From Mactra quadrangularis (taxonomy: Eukaryota; Mollusca; Bivalvia; Venerida; Mactridae), in contig CM046309.1 of assembly GCA_025267735.1 (NCBI GenBank), forward strand, positions 31,657,202 to 31,721,201: a stretch of DNA of 64,000 nt. Direction: 5' to 3'. The notes below the pieces were generated by a model. The model was given only the letters and a program-made list of their open reading frames with translations, searched no databases and was not told the origin of the DNA. Shown piece by piece: positions 22,659-33,983 of the stretch. The translations under genes and the position numbers were made by a program. Within the stretch, counting starts at the first letter, position 1, and each line of letters starts with the position of its first letter.

Positions 22659-24355
22659 AACACACAATGTGCTTGATTTAAAGAATGATATTGTGTGATC
22701 ATGTAGTAGCAGTCTCCATTTAAATCAATCAGTTTCGTGGATGAATAATCTTTTGTCATCTTTTTGTGTATGGTGATATATGCGTCATAATCATTTTTGG
22801 AAATACTGTTTTTATAGCCTAATTATTTTATATTTTCAGATATATACGTTATATGAAATATTTGCTTACAATGTTCTTTGCTTAAGCAATTTCCTTGTTG
22901 AGATTGATATTTTGTATTTCATTTGTATTAAACTATTTTTTTTAGAATGATAGCGCTTTCGTGTGGGAATTTCTAATAGTATGCTGGTTACATATGGGTG
23001 CCTGTCTAATTTGTGTAGTGTTCTTTGTATACTTAATACCACTCTCCGTAAACAGATATCCTGTAGAGCGTTGTCGTACAGGCTCTCTACTTATTCCCTT
23101 GAAGGTCACGTCGAGATGAACTTTGTGTCGACCAATCAATGCGTAGCTTTCATCTAGACGAAAACACTATGAAACACATTTTGATTTCGTAATTTCTATT
23201 TTTAGACCAAGGTTTGCATGCTTAGTGAACAGCAGTATTATTTACAGTCTGCGATTGGGCGGCTCATTTCAAATTGCGTGACGTAGACGATGTAAACAAG
23301 TTACGTATCATAACAATTTCGTCATGAATATTATGATGAGAAAAGGTCACTTGAACGTGACCTTCGTTTGGAAAAGGCCAGATCTAAATCAGCGAGTATG
23401 CAAGTGTAAAATTCTAGATCGGGCTTTAATAAGATTGACTTAATACTGTTTTAGCTTATTCAAAAATATTAATATTTCTATACGAATATACCTGTATAAA
23501 AATGATAAAGTTGGTTTGTTTTTAAACTTTTCAACGACACTTAGCACACCAAGTGACCAAGTCATTAAATCGAATTGTCGTATCTTGAAGCCTTAGTAGA
23601 AAGTAGAAAATTGACATATCCTCCCTAAGTAAGTGCTAACTGCCATACATAAAAAGCCTTTGTCGTTTTCTGAGCTAAATCATCGTAACTCTGTTAATGC
23701 GATTTAAAGTCGGCGATGTCTGTATTTTAATGCTTACAAGTAATGAAGTGTGTTTTACTCGGAAGAGTGATACCATATGTTCTCATGTTCTTAAAACACT
23801 AAGATGAAACAGAAATGTGACAGTGACACATTGCAATTTCTTTTTTGTTAAGTTTACATGATGTTTTGAAAGCGTATAATTACAATGCAGTCTTTTTATG
23901 AGACTGTTTAAGTAGCTTCCCCTGTCATATAAATGAATTACATGAACATATTTGTGATCTATATACTGTTGAATTGTTTTCATTTTTCAGTGGCGTGTAC
24001 ATAAACTCCGCTGATTGAAATGAGCATGTATAAAGTATATTAATGTGTATTTGTTTCTGAAAATTGAATAAAATTTAACAATATTAAAGTCACGTATTTC
24101 TTCTACAGGCCAAATATCGATGCCTATTTAAGACAATAACCGTATAATATTAAATATAAAGATCATGGATCACCAGCGAGCTTATTTTAAAACACATAAA
24201 CTATAAATCATAAGGATATATTGTCTGATATATTTGATTCAATATTCGTTGTGTTACAATTGATAGTAAAATTAAGGTTCAATTAAGAAAATCAGGTACA
24301 TTGTATAAGTAAAGCTACTGTCCCATAAACAAAAAGAAGCCGTAAGGGCACCGTC
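22659..24355. other. 3' flank of gene A, conserved in unit 2
   Basis: Includes the 3' UTR and about 1.4 kb that aligns closely with 60020-61725. A block at 22942-23160 is especially similar in both copies, with open frames on both strands, but I see no recognisable domain. Confidence 0.4.
22927..22932 (+). terminator. Candidate poly(A) signal of gene A
   Basis: ATTAAA hexamer about 270 nt after the stop codon, conserved at 60288-60293 after gene B. A downstream AATAAA at 24067 is not conserved in B. Confidence 0.35.
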
Positions 24356-26918
24356 TCAGGAGGCAAACCGACGTTGAAACAACGTTGTTTCAACGTTGAA
24401 CCACAACGTTGTTTTTATGTTGGATTTATTTTAGGATTAGAAAGTTGTGCCAACGTTGAAATGTCAACGTTGATTCAACGTTGTGTTCAACGTTGATACA
24501 AGATCTATTCAACGTTACTTCAACGCTCATTTGGTTGGTTAATGGTTGAAATCTGGTTGATAATTGTTGTTATTAGGGTGGTTTATAGCTGATTCCTTGT
24601 TGATCTAAGGTTGGTTTTAATTGAAATATAGCTGAAGGAGGTTGAATATAAGCTGTATTTAGCCTTGTTTCAGAGTTTGATTTAGATATACATTTGATCT
24701 AGATATCTAGCGACTGAAAAACTGTATAACTTGGACAAAAATAAAACAAGAGAAAAGATCCAATAAGTTTACAATTTAATCACTATGTCAATGAGTATAT
24801 GTATAAAACTACATGTATATGTATCAAATATTAAGCTTAGCCTCTTCTGCCCCCCCCCTCCAGAGCTTTCTGGGGCATATTTTAAAAACTTCATTATGAT
24901 TTCATTGACTTTGCACTTCGTGGCTACCTATTGATTCTGTAAAACTGACTCTGAAATAAACAAATATGAATCATAAGAATACAAAGAACTGTTGCACACA
25001 GATTATGCAAATATAATACTCAAATTGTGGATGGAGAACTAGTGAACCTCATGATGTTGACAACTTTGTAAAGCAAATATAAAATAAAAAATGAAGGACA
25101 GAAGCAGAAATTAAAATAATACGTAAAACCATAATTACCTATAATTGGACGGAACCGAACAGTTTTGTCAAAGGCATATTTCCTTCTTGTCTGTAAATTC
25201 ATCTTGGCCATTTATCCATTATAATTAATTTGAACCATGGTTGTCCTGAATTAAGTCCGCCAACATGTAGTATAATTTTATAGTATGACGTTATCTGCGT
25301 GACGTCATTCTGTATACAAACGATCTGACTGACCTTTGTACGGAGACGCTGCGCATCACGGAAAAACTGTTTATTTACCTGAAAACACGTGGCAATGTTT
25401 ACATTCTAATAATGCCCCCCTTTAAGTATACTGACCAAATAAGGTATGTATTTTGTGTCCACTTAATAAAATTTAGCTATCCAACCAACTATCCTCATTA
25501 AATTAAACTTTTTAACCGATAGTTAAACCTTCATCATAACGTGGTTACATCTGACATTCTTTACACAGAAATGTGAAATCGAAAGTACAATACACAGTTT
25601 AACTATGCACCTATACCGTTAGAGGTTTAAAGTACTTTGTATCTATGTATTTATATTCCTGTAGCTATGAGTGATCATTTATTTTTCATTTTAACAATGA
25701 TTTTGTCAAAAAAAGAAAAATCCAACGGTTTTGTCTTCATGCGCCGCACTATATTATGTTGCGAACCAAACGCCGAACTTTGGGAAGCGTTATGCGTCTT
25801 AGTATAGAAGTTATATCTTCACCTTCTATTTATAGAATGGCGTAACGTAGATCTATTGTGTATACTGACTGCGTGGGAATATTATAGAGTGAGAGGTTAT
25901 TTAAGGGGAATGCTTGCGTAGAATCTATTATATTTTCATTATTTTAGAGTGCAAAATTGTTGTTGACAATATTACATAACTGTACAGATTTGGCTGATTA
26001 AGATTGTTTTCTATCTTAAGCATAGATTTTGATTAACTGTTGAAAAGTTGGAAACCCGTTTGTGACCTCTTTCCACAGTGTTTGATATTTTCATACACTG
26101 TCAAGAGATTTTAGTTTAAAGCCACTGCAGTTTGATTTTCTTCACTCTGAGCCCTTAATATTTGGAAAGAAAACAGCGATCACTTCATTTTGATAACACA
26201 CTAACAGTCTGTTCTACAAAATACGCAAAAGTTAAATCAGCATAGGGTCGTCTCTGTGCAGTTTGGACTATTGGGCCGAATGACATCGGGACGAAACGTC
26301 TGAAACTCACCTACTTGAAGTTTACATTATACAATGGATAAGTTTCTGTACATTATTCAACAAACAAAATTCAGACATTATTTTTAAACACAGAATGCAT
26401 TTAATAGAACGTTATTTGCAGGCGTAAGACAAAGATATTAGAATATTTGATTTGAATTATTGCGCCGACAAGGCTTTGTTGAATACACACATTTGCGTCA
26501 GCGCTTTACTTTAGAAAGTCGAGGTCAGCACTTCGCGTTTCTGAATGCGTCATGCATGCCGTTTCTAAACGCGCGAAAAGCACTTTCTAGAATATTCGTT
26601 AGAGAATATTCAAAATAGTGAGAGAGTAACAGTTTCTAAATTTGATAGTCAATGGAAAATATGGATAGATCTTGTATTTATACACACATTTTGATAATAC
26701 TTTGAGTTGACTATAATATACCATCTTAATTATCGCAATATTATAAAGAAATAAGAAAACAATTTTAAATACACTACAACCATTATCAACGTTGTTTCAA
26801 CGTCGGTCATCAACATCCGATGATAAAATATTTATTTGTGGTTTAAAATTGATTGATTAACGTACTGTCTCATTTTAAAGGTTGTATTAACGTTGAATCA
26901 ACGTCGTATGCCTGATGG
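24356..26918. mobile_element. AACGTTG-rich inverted-repeat element, copy 1
   Basis: Left end CAGGAGGCAAACCGACGTTG with repeated CAACGTTG boxes; right end, inverted, CATCAGGCATACGACGTTGA. AACGTTG boxes cluster within about 170 bp of the left end and about 130 bp of the right. The interior has no transposase frame. About 650 bp (25858-26510) is absent from copy 2. Confidence 0.55.
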
Positions 26919-26919
26919 G

Positions 26920-29160
26920 GTGCGATCAAGCTCCGCAAGGACCCGTATGAACTATTTCCGACCCGTACAGACCGTGGAGACACGTATCAGTTTTAAAGCC
27001 ATATTGTAAACAAATCGTGGCCGTATATGGATTAAACTTGCGTATCTTTCAGCTACGGCTCCGTACGGGTGTGTTATTTAAATCATTTGAGTACGTTCAA
27101 TGATCACATGCGACATTGATACGTTTAGTTAAATTTCGTAAATGCACGTTTTTAAACCTATCCATGCAGTAGCTGCAGCGTGTTCAATTACTCCGAACGT
27201 TCAGAAACGTTCCGTAACGTTAGGTTCGGGGCAACTCGACACAAAGACAACTCAACCTAAGAAAATTCATTACCCTACTGACGGTTGAGTTGTCCAAACT
27301 TTGGCTTAATTTATCCACGGATTGAGCTGTCTACGTGTTGAGTTGTCCCGTACCCGTAACGTTCGCTAATTGTCGTTACTGAACACGCTGCCGATGTAAC
27401 ATGAACGTTTTTCGTCGCGTTCATGAAGAATTGTGTGATTGTGTATTCTTACAAATAAAATGGTTCATATAGTCATTTTATGAAGAACTATTGCATTTGA
27501 ATTTAATTATGTGCCCATACAAATTCGTGTATTGCATATCATTATATTGAATACTTATAGTGTGCTCCCTCCACTGTCCGTAGGTGGCTACGGTGGTGCT
27601 GTTTAGGCTCTCCGATGTAAGAATAGTCCTTTTTGTCGCCACAGTCAAAGCTTGGATAATTTCACGGTGACTGAATGCATTATTTGTTTGTACTGGCGGC
27701 TATATTGTTATTAGATATATTTCGATTAAAACATATCATACGGCGTAAGCAGCAGCATAATACGCACTTTCGGAAACTTATGGATGTATCACGACGATAA
27801 TTTTAATAAACGCATTCACCGTGGAATTACAATGTATTCATGTTTTGACAGTTGAGAGGAAACGAACTATACATCATTGAAATTATCAACTATGTGTGAA
27901 CGAATTTAGAAAACAAATTAGAAAAAATGTTTCCATAGAAAATAGTCAAGAGGGCAGATCTTGTGATCTTTATGGCTATTCTACGGAACGTCTTTGTCCA
28001 ACCCATCATACAGGAATGTTCTTGTTCAAGAAGTTACCAACGCAATTAATATTGTTGAGAATTTCCATGTTGGTGAAAAAGGTTGCGTCGTCCACTAAAA
28101 GGATCCTCCCCAAGATAGGCAAACAAGACGGTGTGACATATTTAAATGCCCAAGGATTACCACAAAAACTTTATGAAAGTAAATGTTCATTTGACGCTTT
28201 ATTTATGACAGGAAGCATTTATCGTGATTATGGTTTATTGAAACTTTGGCTATGCGCAACTTCTGTGTCACCCTATATAAAAAAGTAGCATATAACCGGT
28301 GCTATGCCATTCACTGGCATAAAATGAGAAAGTTGATTATAACCTATGGTACCAAAGAAAGGGTAGGCGAAATGCAAAAACTATCATCACTGAATATTCT
28401 ACCGAGAACTTACAAGGTGAGGAGACGGAGCCTATAACACCAGTGTACAGGAATTTCATCCTGATCAGACAGACAAGAGCTGCTCTATCTATTTCCTCAA
28501 CTTCTTCTATTTGAAAATTCAACAACTCAAACACGCATTCGTGTCATTTTAATTATACCTTAACCAGTCAAGCAATACATATTTTACAATCATGAAATTC
28601 ACGAAATCCATGTGCAATTGTTGCGCTAAGATATCGTACGTACGCCACAAGGGGCCCACAAGTCCTCCGTACGAACGCCCATGGCTTGTTTTACAGGATT
28701 GTGCCGTGCGTGATCGTATACACATCTTCCAGACACGGGTCTGTACGACTCGTTTTTATTCAAATTATTTTACTGATCCGTCCGCAACCCGCACGACAAC
28801 CCGTACGGTCAATCAAGATTCTAGCCCTTACATGTCTGTAAACAACATTATTTCGCTATTGTAACCACATCCTTGCTATCTTACGGACTACGGCTAATAA
28901 TAAACCGCTTCCAGTCGTACAGTCCGTTACGATCATCATGCGGGTGTCTTGTGGCTTTCATACGGGTCATACGATACGTGCTCGTTTTTTTTGTTTTCTT
29001 AACATGCTTAACGTCATCATCTTATCAGACTATAGGAATACGCCCATAAAACTTGTGGCGGCCACACGAAAGCCTTCTACATACGTAAAAAGCCCGTACG
29101 ATGTCCGTACTGTCGCTCTTACGATTGACCTCAGGGCTCTAAAATGTATGTGACCACAAA
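26920..29160. other. Transposon debris with many CGTACGG words
   Basis: Repeated CCGTACG, CGTACGG and CGTATG words around 26940-27080 and 28630-29120, of the kind seen in subterminal regions of DNA transposons. The longest plus-strand frame (27896-28288, 130 codons) has no domain I recognise. I see no host gene. Confidence 0.35.
27225..27365. repeat. Palindromic GTTGAGTTGTCC element
   Basis: GACAACTCAACCTAAG-type arm facing TTGAGTTGTCC arms, with internal copies. Related copies at 41165-41345 and 63890-64000. Confidence 0.55.
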
Positions 29161-29814
29161 CTTGTAGACACACCGTACATATGCATTTGACTACATTTTA
29201 ATGACAACAATGCAACCGCACGATTGATAATTGACATACCTGCCTTACGGAGGTACCAACTTCGAACATTCCAACTGCAATATCGCTTTTTCAAGTGACA
29301 CTTTCTCGCCATGTTTTATGGTTTTCTTATGTCTTAACATGAATACTAGATGAAACGAAGACAAAACATGTGTGGCTTATTGCACGGGAAATAAACAACA
29401 TGCTAACAACAAGCAATCTTTCGCACAATAACCTGCAAGATAATCAAAGCTATATACCTCGTAACCTAAAATCAAAATAATAATGTCCACGAAAGAAAGA
29501 CTTTGACATATTTTATGTTTAAATGGGCAAGATTGCATCACATCAATATGATGAATAAATGACCAGTATGACTTTGAACTCTAAAAAGTAACTGATAATG
29601 TTTTTCTGCATTACACATTATGATGTTGTTTTCTATGAAAAGTCCATATTTAGCAAGCATTTTTACATTTGGTGCATAAATGTTTATGAAAATATTACAA
29701 ATTTATTCACCGCCTTTCGCTCACTTCTCAAAATGCCAAAAATGGGGGAACAATTCACTCGCTCGCTCCAATTTTTTGAGACAAAATCCATAGAAGAAAT
29801 GATCAATTTTGTTG

Positions 29815-30075
29815 TTGCCATAATGCCATAGCAACACATTGTACAGGTTATGCCACGACGATCAGTCCACATACTTACTGTTCCTCAAAAGGCTAAATCT
29901 CTGAATTTAGCTGTTAACCAACTACCCTGCACAAGCCGGTGACTGACTACTGCCCTACATGATTCAGAATCAGTAGTAGGAAGGGAGAATGACCGTTGAA
30001 ATTATTTCATACCTAAGCTCCACGAAAATATGACCCGACTGGAAATCGAACCTACGATCCCTCGGTCAATAGAAT
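29815..30075 (-). repeat. Degraded tRNA-derived SINE
   Basis: Matches the body of 16452-16748 (CTGCCCTACATGATTCAGAATCAG) and keeps a B-box-like GATTTCC. The A-box side is lost. Confidence 0.55.
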
Positions 30076-30731
30076 AATGTGCATGTAAAATAAAATATGA
30101 AACACAGTTGATAATGAATGAGGAAGAGATAATGATTGATATCGAAATAGTAACTTTGAACTCTTAAATCTTTCAAAAATTCCTTCCAACAGTACTTTCA
30201 GTACTTTGATTTTAATGACATCAAGACCTCCTGCATTATCAATTCCATAATTATCATCGTCACTATTATCATCGTCGTCGCTATCATTGCAAATTTTATC
30301 AATCTTATCATTGTCTTAGACAGCATAACGTTGTTTCATTTATTGCCAAAGTCTTATTTATTTATTTAATTTTAAACAACCAAAGGTGATTCGTCGTCAT
30401 ACACTTGTTTTCCTTTGCAAGACTAATAAGAAATGACAGTACGTAAACGAAATTGTGCCTGCGTATCCGATTTCAAGTCTACTACCAGATAACCATATGG
30501 CTTGATGAAATTTTTTCATGAATGCAATGCTATTTTGAGGGTATATTCGCCATGCTAATGGTGACATTTGCTGTTTATCAATTGGGTTTTATTAAATAGT
30601 ACAATAATACTGGGTGTTGAGCGCTTTATCCCTGTAGGCCTTGCCTTGTGGGAATAAATTCTGAGTGAGATAAATAATTGATAGATCTCTGTGATGCCTT
30701 TCTTTAGTTAACTGATCAGCGATATCATATC

Positions 30732-30992
30732 TTATTTGGCTTTAGAAATAGAATAATCAAAAACGTTCAAGATCTTCTTTTCCGTGTCTATAATTTTTGA
30801 CTCGTTGTTATAGTCAAGAATGCCGTAAACAAACTCTTTACTCTCCAGTCGTCGTTTCAAAACGGTATTTAGAGGTTGCCATTGACCGAAGCACCAAATG
30901 ATTCGCTCTACTGATGTACTTATCAGATTTGGAAATAAAAGGTTCTTAGTCCATTCTGTCTTTCCGCTTTCGCTAGGTCCAGAAACTACCAT
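30732..30992 (-). pseudogene. P-loop ATPase fragment, mobile-element/virus-like
   Basis: 86-codon minus-strand frame starting MVVSGPSESGKT (Walker A), then ERIIWCFGQWQPL and FVYGILDY. Recalled similarity is to ATPases of virus-like or Polinton-like elements in invertebrate genomes, not verified. Walker B would be at NVFDY, with Tyr instead of the second acidic residue, and the frame stops soon after, so it is a dead fragment. Confidence 0.45.
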
Positions 30993-31189
30993 CGAAAATG
31001 GATGTTAGAAAAACGGGACCCAGAGTCGATGCATTTGGATGATTTTCTGTATTATGTATGGATGGCTGCATTTTCTGAGTATGTCTAACCATGTTGTCCT
31101 TTCTTCCTCGTAAAATAGCTATTGCATACAGCGCACGTAAACATTTTAAGCGCGTATTTAAATATGTAATTTTACCAAAACCCCCTTTC

Positions 31190-31480
31190 TACGTCAGTGA
31201 GTGAGTGCGTGATTGAGAGCGTGAGTGAGTGCGTGTGTGAATGAGTGAGTGAGTGAGTGAGAGAGTGCGTTAGCTTGTGTTTTGCCCCCTGGTACCCTCG
31301 ATGTAATATCACATACTCATTTCTTTTGGTGTAAGAAGGGTACCAGGGGGCAAAACATCAGCTAACGATATACTTACTCACTCACCCACACACGCATTCA
31401 CTCACCCACACACGCATTCACTCTCACATTCACTCACACACTCACTTAACTACTCACTCAACTACTCGCTCACTCACAAG
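31190..31480. repeat. Fold-back element with GTGA/TCAC minisatellite arms
   Basis: Left arm of GAGTGAGTGA repeats then GTTAGCTTGTGTTTTGCCCC and TGGTACC. Right arm is the inverse, GGTACCAGGGGGCAAAACAT then CACTCA repeats. Loop about 40 bp. Confidence 0.7.
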
Positions 31481-32553
31481 GTGCAGACCCATCATATGAA
31501 GTAGGGTCTGGCCAGAATCCCTAGTACTCTGCTCCATTGTCACCATTTATCTTGTGAACTGTCACATTGCCCACTAACAAAATAAATTGAAGAGTTATAC
31601 TCAGTAAAACATAGAACAGAACATGTATACATGGGTTAACATGGCGAACACATTATCCCGCTGATTTAAATATTTACTACAATATAATGCACTCACGATC
31701 GATAGAAATAAATTTAAATCATCGGAGTGAATATTTGCCCCATTAACAATAAAATAAATTTCAACAATTCAACATATTTACATATGGAACACAACATATT
31801 TCTGTGTAAATAAAATGGTCTTATTAAAGTGAATAACTTGTTTTTGTTTTATGGGCAGTTGTCTTTACACTGCTAAAATACTGTATACATTTACGTTTAC
31901 CCAATTTTGTATTTTATGCATACCCAAACCGTCGAATAAAACTGACCCTGAATTTCACGATTTTAGACAATTTTTTGTTTCGCAATAATTTCGTTTAAAC
32001 GTACAATGTAATATCATTTCAAAAAATAAGTATTTCGAAATTTCACTTTAGGGACTCCGTAGAATGTATAAAATTCTTAAAACTATAAACGAATATTAAG
32101 TCCATATAATTATATACAATAGCGGACCTTGAGTACTTAATTTTTTATATATTCTTCAGAGAAATAACCCCTTCTCTTGTACAATATTCTATTCAATTAT
32201 TCTATTTTATTTTGATCCCAATTGCATCAACATGTAGTAATAAGAAAGCTTTAACGCGAGAAATTTGTAGAACTGCTTTTCTGTGCGCATAACAATCTTG
32301 TCAGCGAGCCACGGTATTTCATATGGTTAATCTCCTGTTCAAATTGTCTCTTTCTTTAAGATCACTAACTACGTAACGTGTTACGTACAAAGTTACACAT
32401 ACATGTATATCGTATAAACTGTATGTATGTCATACAAATTTACTCCTTATTATCATACGAATGTACATGTTGTCAAACATTAGTATACATGTTAAATTAA
32501 CACATTTTTGTTTCAGTGATATAATTGGTTTTATCATTACATGACATATTTAA

Positions 32554-33172
32554 CCCTTAACCGCTCAATTCCGCATTTTTACGTGTCTAGACCCCCGCTC
32601 CAAAATGGCCGCCACAGCCTTGAAAATGGCGTTTGTTAACTGGATTAAACGAATTTTACTAAATGATAATTGTGCCAAAAAATGAGCTCGTTTTCGCGCG
32701 CCTCCCCCAACAATTGATGTCTCAGGGGGGTTCCAAAGGGGCGATGAGCCCCCTTTGTTGCTGGGGTTTGAAGGGGGCACAGCGTCCCTCATCGCCAGAA
32801 AAAAAAATCGGGGTCATTGAGTGCAGAGAAATGGCGCCAAATGCTGATAAGAAAACATGTTTTCAGTATCTGAAAAGACCTGGCACTTAAGACCTCAATT
32901 TCGGAAAATATCACTGTTTGAAGTGCAAACGTGGGGTGGAAAAAGAGCGAAAATTGCATTTTTTGCCGTTTTTGCTCCGCCCCAGCGTTGCCATGGTAAC
33001 GGGGATCGGGACTCAACTTGGTTTTTATGAAAGACATTCACACAGGGAATAACTTGGCCAAGTTGCATAACTGTGTGATAACTAGTAATGAAATTAGAGC
33101 ATCTTGAAATACACCTAGCGCGTAATGGTGAATAAATGGCTACTTTTCACACATGTCGCAACCAGTAAAGAG
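32554..33172. mobile_element. piggyBac-like MITE
   Basis: Flanked by TTAA (32550-32553 and 33173-33176). Ends CCCTTAACCG and, inverted, CTCTTTACTGG. 619 bp, no transposase. Unit 1 has the empty site (catattcaacattgac near 657). A related copy is at 49590-50137. Confidence 0.7.
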
Positions 33173-33559
33173 TTAACATCGACGTAGACTATTCATCATG
33201 ATTGTTAAAAGTTGTAAAACGCATTTTAATTGACATTTCAGTATTAACAAAGGTTTTTGAGATTTTACGATGTAGGTAGACAAAAACCGTACGTGACAAT
33301 TGCTAAACTTATCTAATCCATACACTGATCTACTTCTTAAGGACAATCAATCCATGCACCTCTAAATTAACGTTATGGACATTGTTCAAAGAACGACACT
33401 AAGATTTGCGTTTAAACAAACTGTGTTGAACGAATACTAAAACAAATTAAATCTATGAATGTAAAATTAATGTATATACTTAAACTGATACGCTTTGATA
33501 CACTGGTAACTGTTTTTGATATCATGCATGTAGGATAGGTGGGACTATTTTGCTAACAT

Positions 33560-33959
33560 ATTATACGCACGAGATGCATAAATAAATCAGGGTCATAGGA
33601 CATTTGTATCCACGCAGGAAATAGTTGTAGTTTGGTTTTCAGGTGTCTGAAAGGGGTTCAGAAATTGTTGCTCCTGTCAGCTTTGTCGATCAGTTAGAAT
33701 TGCTATTTACATACTGACAGAAAGTTGTATCATTCCTGTATACCGCCAGTTCTCAGGCCGTCGGTATATTGGTTGATGTATTTCTACATGGTTATCAACT
33801 TATCATTAACTTTTATATTTAGATTTCAACCCGGAAGATTTAATAAATGAATATACATGTGTATGTATATAAATGTATATATATTACAAGCTCTTCACAG
33901 TCTGCATTCACCAATTATGTAAATATCGTGTGAACATTTTGTTTTTATAGAAAGAAGAC
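33560..33959 (+). promoter_or_regulatory. Conserved 5' flank of gene B (promoter/5' UTR candidate)
   Basis: Aligns with 1100-1514 upstream of gene A with few changes, so cis-elements were copied with the gene. No clear TATA box. Confidence 0.3.
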
Positions 33960-33983
33960 ATGTTAGGATTTTACTTTTTTGCA
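33960..33983 (+). CDS. Gene B exon 1: first half of signal peptide
   Basis: MLGFYFFA, phase 0 out, donor gtgagt. Counterpart of 1515-1538. Confidence 0.72.

Larger units (their letters stand above)
1..31885 (+). repeat. Tandem duplication, unit 1
   Basis: Position 1 aligns with about 31,886. Alignable blocks then run through the 5' flank, exons 1-3, introns, membrane and tail exons, and downstream DNA to at least 27,365. The window starts inside or at the edge of the unit, so the left boundary is not visible. Confidence 0.8.

Noticed and set aside
22942..23157. Small conserved gene in the 3' flank
   Set aside because: Frames are open on both strands at the same place and the whole flank is conserved by duplication, so conservation does not show coding.
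27896..28288. 130-codon plus-strand open frame
   Set aside because: No recognisable domain, no counterpart that could be checked in unit 2, and it lies in transposon-like debris. Length alone is not enough.
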